Both the position numbers and the translations under genes were made by a program. Shown piece after piece: positions 5,434 to 7,914 of a stretch of DNA of 7,914 nucleotides; within the stretch, counting starts at the first letter, position 1; each line of letters opens with the position of its first letter. Under the pieces are notes generated by a model that made no database searches, was not told the DNA's origin, and saw only the letters and a list, made by a program, of their open reading frames with translations. This stretch comes from an uncultured Bacteroidales bacterium. GTDB lineage: Bacteria > Bacteroidota > Bacteroidia > Bacteroidales > ML635J-15. The DNA lies in NCBI GenBank assembly GCA_937899245.1, contig CALDKB010000020.1:1-7914 (forward strand), in the 5' to 3' direction.

Positions 5434-7818
5434 TTACAAACCTAATCGAATCTTGCTCTTGTCGGTTTCGGCCTTTTTCGTTGCATTGTTTGCCTTGTAC
5501 GAATTGAAATTGTAGCGAATTCCAACCCACAGCATTCGGCTTTTGTTGAGGCTCGTATTGGTTAGGTGATATATTTGATTGTCGGAAAAAATGTCCCAGC
5601 TGTTTGTTTTGAAAACATCGGTAAGCAATAGCGAAACAACCAAGCTGCCTTTTAAGAATTTTTGACTGACGCCAATGTCGAGATGATGAGATAGTTTTGT
5701 TGTGAATTGTGCATAATATTGTGGCGTTTCGAAGAAATATTGTGCTTGAATGTCCATCGATTTTATTGGGTGAAATGCTAATTTTAGATTATCGCAGTTG
5801 ACTATTCCTTTATTGTCCAAATCTACACCTTCGTAGTCGCCTTTTGTGTCGACATAATACATATTTGTGCCTATTTGTATATCAAACCATTTGCAAGGAG
5901 TTATGCCTAATGAAGCGTCGAGTCCTGTTTTGAATTCAAAAACTCCGTTAACGTATGTCAGCAGAAGTATATCGTTCTTAAGTAGAGCAACTTGTGTGAT
6001 ATTGTCTTTCAGATAGTCGGCATAAATATTCGTTGAAAAGTTTACGATTTTATCTTTTGCACCATACGAAATTTCAAGATGATAGGATGTTTCGGGGCGA
6101 AGTCGCATATTGCCCTGCTCGAAAGTGTAAGCATCAATCATACTCATATATGGATTAAGCTGTGGATATGCCGGACGGCTTATTCTTGAATTGAATGCAG
6201 CTGAAATATGTTGCTTTAAACCCTCCTTTTTTGACTTGATTTTGTAGTTAATCATTAAGCTAGGCCCAACGAAAAAATGGTTACTGATGGTATCGAGTGC
6301 GTCTTTTTCATTATGCAGGCTAACGGCGCTATATTCTACTCTGATTCCAGCTTTCCAAGTAAATTTTTTGTCGGCATTGGAAGAATACAGCATATATGCA
6401 GCAGGAATGAATTCCCTGTGTAATAAATCATTGCTATATATGTTGGAATAAATCCACTGGTTATTATCAAAATTGTAGAATTCGTGGTAGATGTCGTTTT
6501 GTCGATACGAAAACTTTAATCCGGCGTCCCATCTTCCATATTCGCGAATAAGCTTGAAATCGCATTGTGCCGATGCATTTAGCGGACTGCCGCCTGAGTT
6601 CGATTTGCCAATAGAATCGTTTTCAAGGAAGTAATACGAAGGACGATGTCCCCAAATATTTGAAACCGAAGCTTTTAGCGTTACATCCGATGTTTGTGGA
6701 TTAATAATATGTGTGTATGCTATCGAACCGTCGATATTTTCGCGGTTCCACGAGACATTGCTATTGCGATTTTCATCATATTGCAGTCCGTTGTTGCCGT
6801 ATGTGTTTGCAAATTGCTGTTGCGTGTTGAGGCGTGGCATTATGAAGCGGGCATCAATGATAAGTTTGTTTTTCTTGTTCAGGCGGAGTGTTGTGCCAAT
6901 ACCAATATTATTGTTGAACACTGTGCGTGCCGAATGGAACTGCTGTTCAAGCCAATTTCCACCATCTACAAATTTGCGGTTGAGATTTCCATCGATGAGG
7001 TCGTCTTCGTATTTTAGGTTGTAGTTGAATCGGAACGAATTACCGTTTTTTGCATAGTTAACGGCGGCGTTGGCATTTGTAAAATGATTGAAACCGTAAT
7101 TTGCTGCAAACATTCCGCTCCAACCTTCGCTTTTGTTTTCCTTTAGCACAATGTTGATTATTCCGCCAGTTCCTTCGGCATCGTATTTTGCGTCGGGACT
7201 TGTGATAACTTCCACATTTGCAATGTTAGCCGACGGAATTGCCGATAAACTTGTCATTGCAGTCGGAAGTCCGTTTACAAGAACAAGCACGTTGCTATTT
7301 CCGCGAATCGACACATTATCTTCATTGTCAACAGAAATTGACGGAACTGCCTTTAGCACGTCCAGAACCGAACCTTTTACTTCGGCCATTACCGATTGTG
7401 GCGAGATAACCTTGTGTTCCACGGCATTATGAGTTGTCTGGTCGGCGGATATTTGTACTTCTTCTAATTGATAAGCATTGTTTTCAAGTACAATCGTGTC
7501 AAGTGTGATGTTTTTTGCGTTGGCAATGAATGAAATTTGCTTGGCTTTTTTCCCGATAAATGAGATAGATAGCAAATATGGCTTTTCTGATTTTGCAAGT
7601 TGAAGGACGAATTCTCCTTTTTCGTTTGTCAAAGTTCCGCTTAGGAATGTCGAGTCGCTTGCTACTGCCACAGAAGCAAAACCGACAGGTTCGTGAGATT
7701 CGTCAATTACATAACCTTTTACGTTGCAATGTTGGTTTTGTGCAAAAATATAAGAACAAGAAGCGATTATGATAATTATAGATAATGCTATTTTGCTGAA
7801 TGTCATAATGTTTTTCAT
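5434..7818 (-). CDS. Outer-membrane beta-barrel receptor, TonB-dependent-receptor type (OMP_b-brl_3-like)
   Basis: A 794-residue outer-membrane protein. A signal peptide covers about 1-26 (a long isoleucine-rich core ending SYIFAQ). Residues about 31-112 form a carboxypeptidase-D regulatory-like beta-sandwich (GYVIDESHEPVGFASVAV, then GTLTNEKGEFVL), the usual N-terminal extension in Bacteroidetes receptors. QLEEVQISAD (117-126) occupies the place of a TonB box. A plug domain follows at about 135-227, with VLKAVPSISVD, VSIRGNSNVLVLVNG, and EVITSPDAKYDAEGTGGIIN at its end. The rest, to about 775, is alternating barrel strand and loop and closes with WVGIRYNF. A lysine-rich tail of about 20 residues ends KIRLGL, as in many members of this family. 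It is shorter than SusC-type receptors and no SusD partner is present, so a glycan role is not supported. The substrate is unknown. The gene looks complete. IS sequence starts 39 bases upstream of the start codon, so its expression may be altered. No clear terminator follows it. Confidence 0.88.
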   Translation of the reverse strand: MKNIMTFSKIALSIIIIIASCSYIFAQNQHCNVKGYVIDESHEPVGFASVAVASDSTFLSGTLTNEKGEFVLQLAKSEKPYLLSISFIGKKAKQISFIANAKNITLDTIVLENNAYQLEEVQISADQTTHNAVEHKVISPQSVMAEVKGSVLDVLKAVPSISVDNEDNVSIRGNSNVLVLVNGLPTAMTSLSAIPSANIANVEVITSPDAKYDAEGTGGIINIVLKENKSEGWSGMFAANYGFNHFTNANAAVNYAKNGNSFRFNYNLKYEDDLIDGNLNRKFVDGGNWLEQQFHSARTVFNNNIGIGTTLRLNKKNKLIIDARFIMPRLNTQQQFANTYGNNGLQYDENRNSNVSWNRENIDGSIAYTHIINPQTSDVTLKASVSNIWGHRPSYYFLENDSIGKSNSGGSPLNASAQCDFKLIREYGRWDAGLKFSYRQNDIYHEFYNFDNNQWIYSNIYSNDLLHREFIPAAYMLYSSNADKKFTWKAGIRVEYSAVSLHNEKDALDTISNHFFVGPSLMINYKIKSKKEGLKQHISAAFNSRISRPAYPQLNPYMSMIDAYTFEQGNMRLRPETSYHLEISYGAKDKIVNFSTNIYADYLKDNITQVALLKNDILLLTYVNGVFEFKTGLDASLGITPCKWFDIQIGTNMYYVDTKGDYEGVDLDNKGIVNCDNLKLAFHPIKSMDIQAQYFFETPQYYAQFTTKLSHHLDIGVSQKFLKGSLVVSLLLTDVFKTNSWDIFSDNQIYHLTNTSLNKSRMLWVGIRYNFNSYKANNATKKAETDKSKIRLGL

Positions 7819-7844
7819 TGCAATCTCTCTTTTGTATATCGATG

Positions 7845-7852
7845 TAAAGATA
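7845..7852 (-). promoter_or_regulatory. Weak -7-like box before the receptor gene
   Basis: TATCTTTA on the minus strand matches TAnnTTTG except at the last base, and lies 26 bases before the receptor ATG. The spacing resembles that of the nadB promoter. Its -33 region would lie inside the IS copy beginning at 7857, and no TTTG is seen there. Confidence 0.35.
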
Positions 7853-7856
7853 CCAA

Positions 7857-7914
7857 TAAACCTGTTGGTTGAATTAAATTTTAAAAAAAATATACATAAA
7901 AGTTGTACATATCG
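7857..7914 (+). mobile_element. Left end of a second copy of the same IS, cut by the window edge
   Basis: Fifty-eight bases match 4863-4920 with three differences, in the same orientation. The similarity begins sharply at TAAACCTG and runs to the last base of the window, so the copy continues beyond it. The transposase start seen in the first copy lies 111 bases inside the element, so no coding sequence of this copy is visible. Whether this copy is complete cannot be judged here. Confidence 0.8.

Noticed and set aside
5366..5440. AAAGGAGGAG on the + strand followed by a TTG codon, resembling a Shine-Dalgarno and short leader
   Set aside because: Bacteroidetes rarely use such sites, the resulting frame is about seven codons, and the alternative frame is antisense to the receptor end.
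5434..7818. Receptor as a SusC-type glycan transporter
   Set aside because: It is shorter than SusC proteins, has no SusD-like partner in the window, and its plug and barrel ends fit the smaller OMP_b-brl_3-like family better.

Overview
The window is AT-rich DNA whose genes look like those of an anaerobic Bacteroidetes, most probably order Bacteroidales. Three things point there: a secreted C10 cysteine protease with a type IX secretion C-terminal domain, a TonB-dependent-type receptor with a carboxypeptidase-D-like N-terminal domain, and start regions without Shine-Dalgarno sequences but with -7 boxes of the Bacteroides type (TAnnTTTG). No species can be named from sequence alone.

Layout, left to right. 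Positions 1-447 hold no convincing gene, only a 44-codon open frame without a start that could be the end of a decayed gene. From 448 to 4280 there is one probable minus-strand transcription unit: a -7 box at 4273-4280, nadB (L-aspartate oxidase, first step of NAD synthesis), an 11-base gap, a 724-residue streptopain-like protease with two CUB domains and a T9SS sorting domain, then a strong hairpin terminator. Positions 4281-4720 carry no supported gene. A minus-strand tRNA-Gly(CCC) follows, with its own terminator and -7 box.

The right half is rearranged. An insertion-sequence left end (4863 onward), with the N-terminal third or less of a transposase, stops abruptly near 5180. There it abuts, tail to tail, the 5' end of a TetR-family regulator gene on the minus strand, which keeps its start, promoter and an operator-like repeat but only about 39 codons. 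Upstream of this remnant on the same strand lies an intact 794-residue outer-membrane beta-barrel receptor gene. A second copy of the same IS left end starts 39 bases beyond the receptor start and runs off the window. The two IS ends are in direct orientation, 2,994 bases apart, and match at 55 of 58 positions.

How it fits together: nadB and the protease are probably co-transcribed although their functions are unrelated. The TetR remnant probably once controlled itself and perhaps genes further along, now deleted. Both IS copies sit 4-6 bases upstream of a -7-like box (tRNA-Gly and receptor), so each may have replaced the native -33 region. No undescribed multi-gene system is evident. The most notable signals are the IS/TetR double truncation, the repeated placement of the IS beside -7 boxes, and the nadB-protease pairing.
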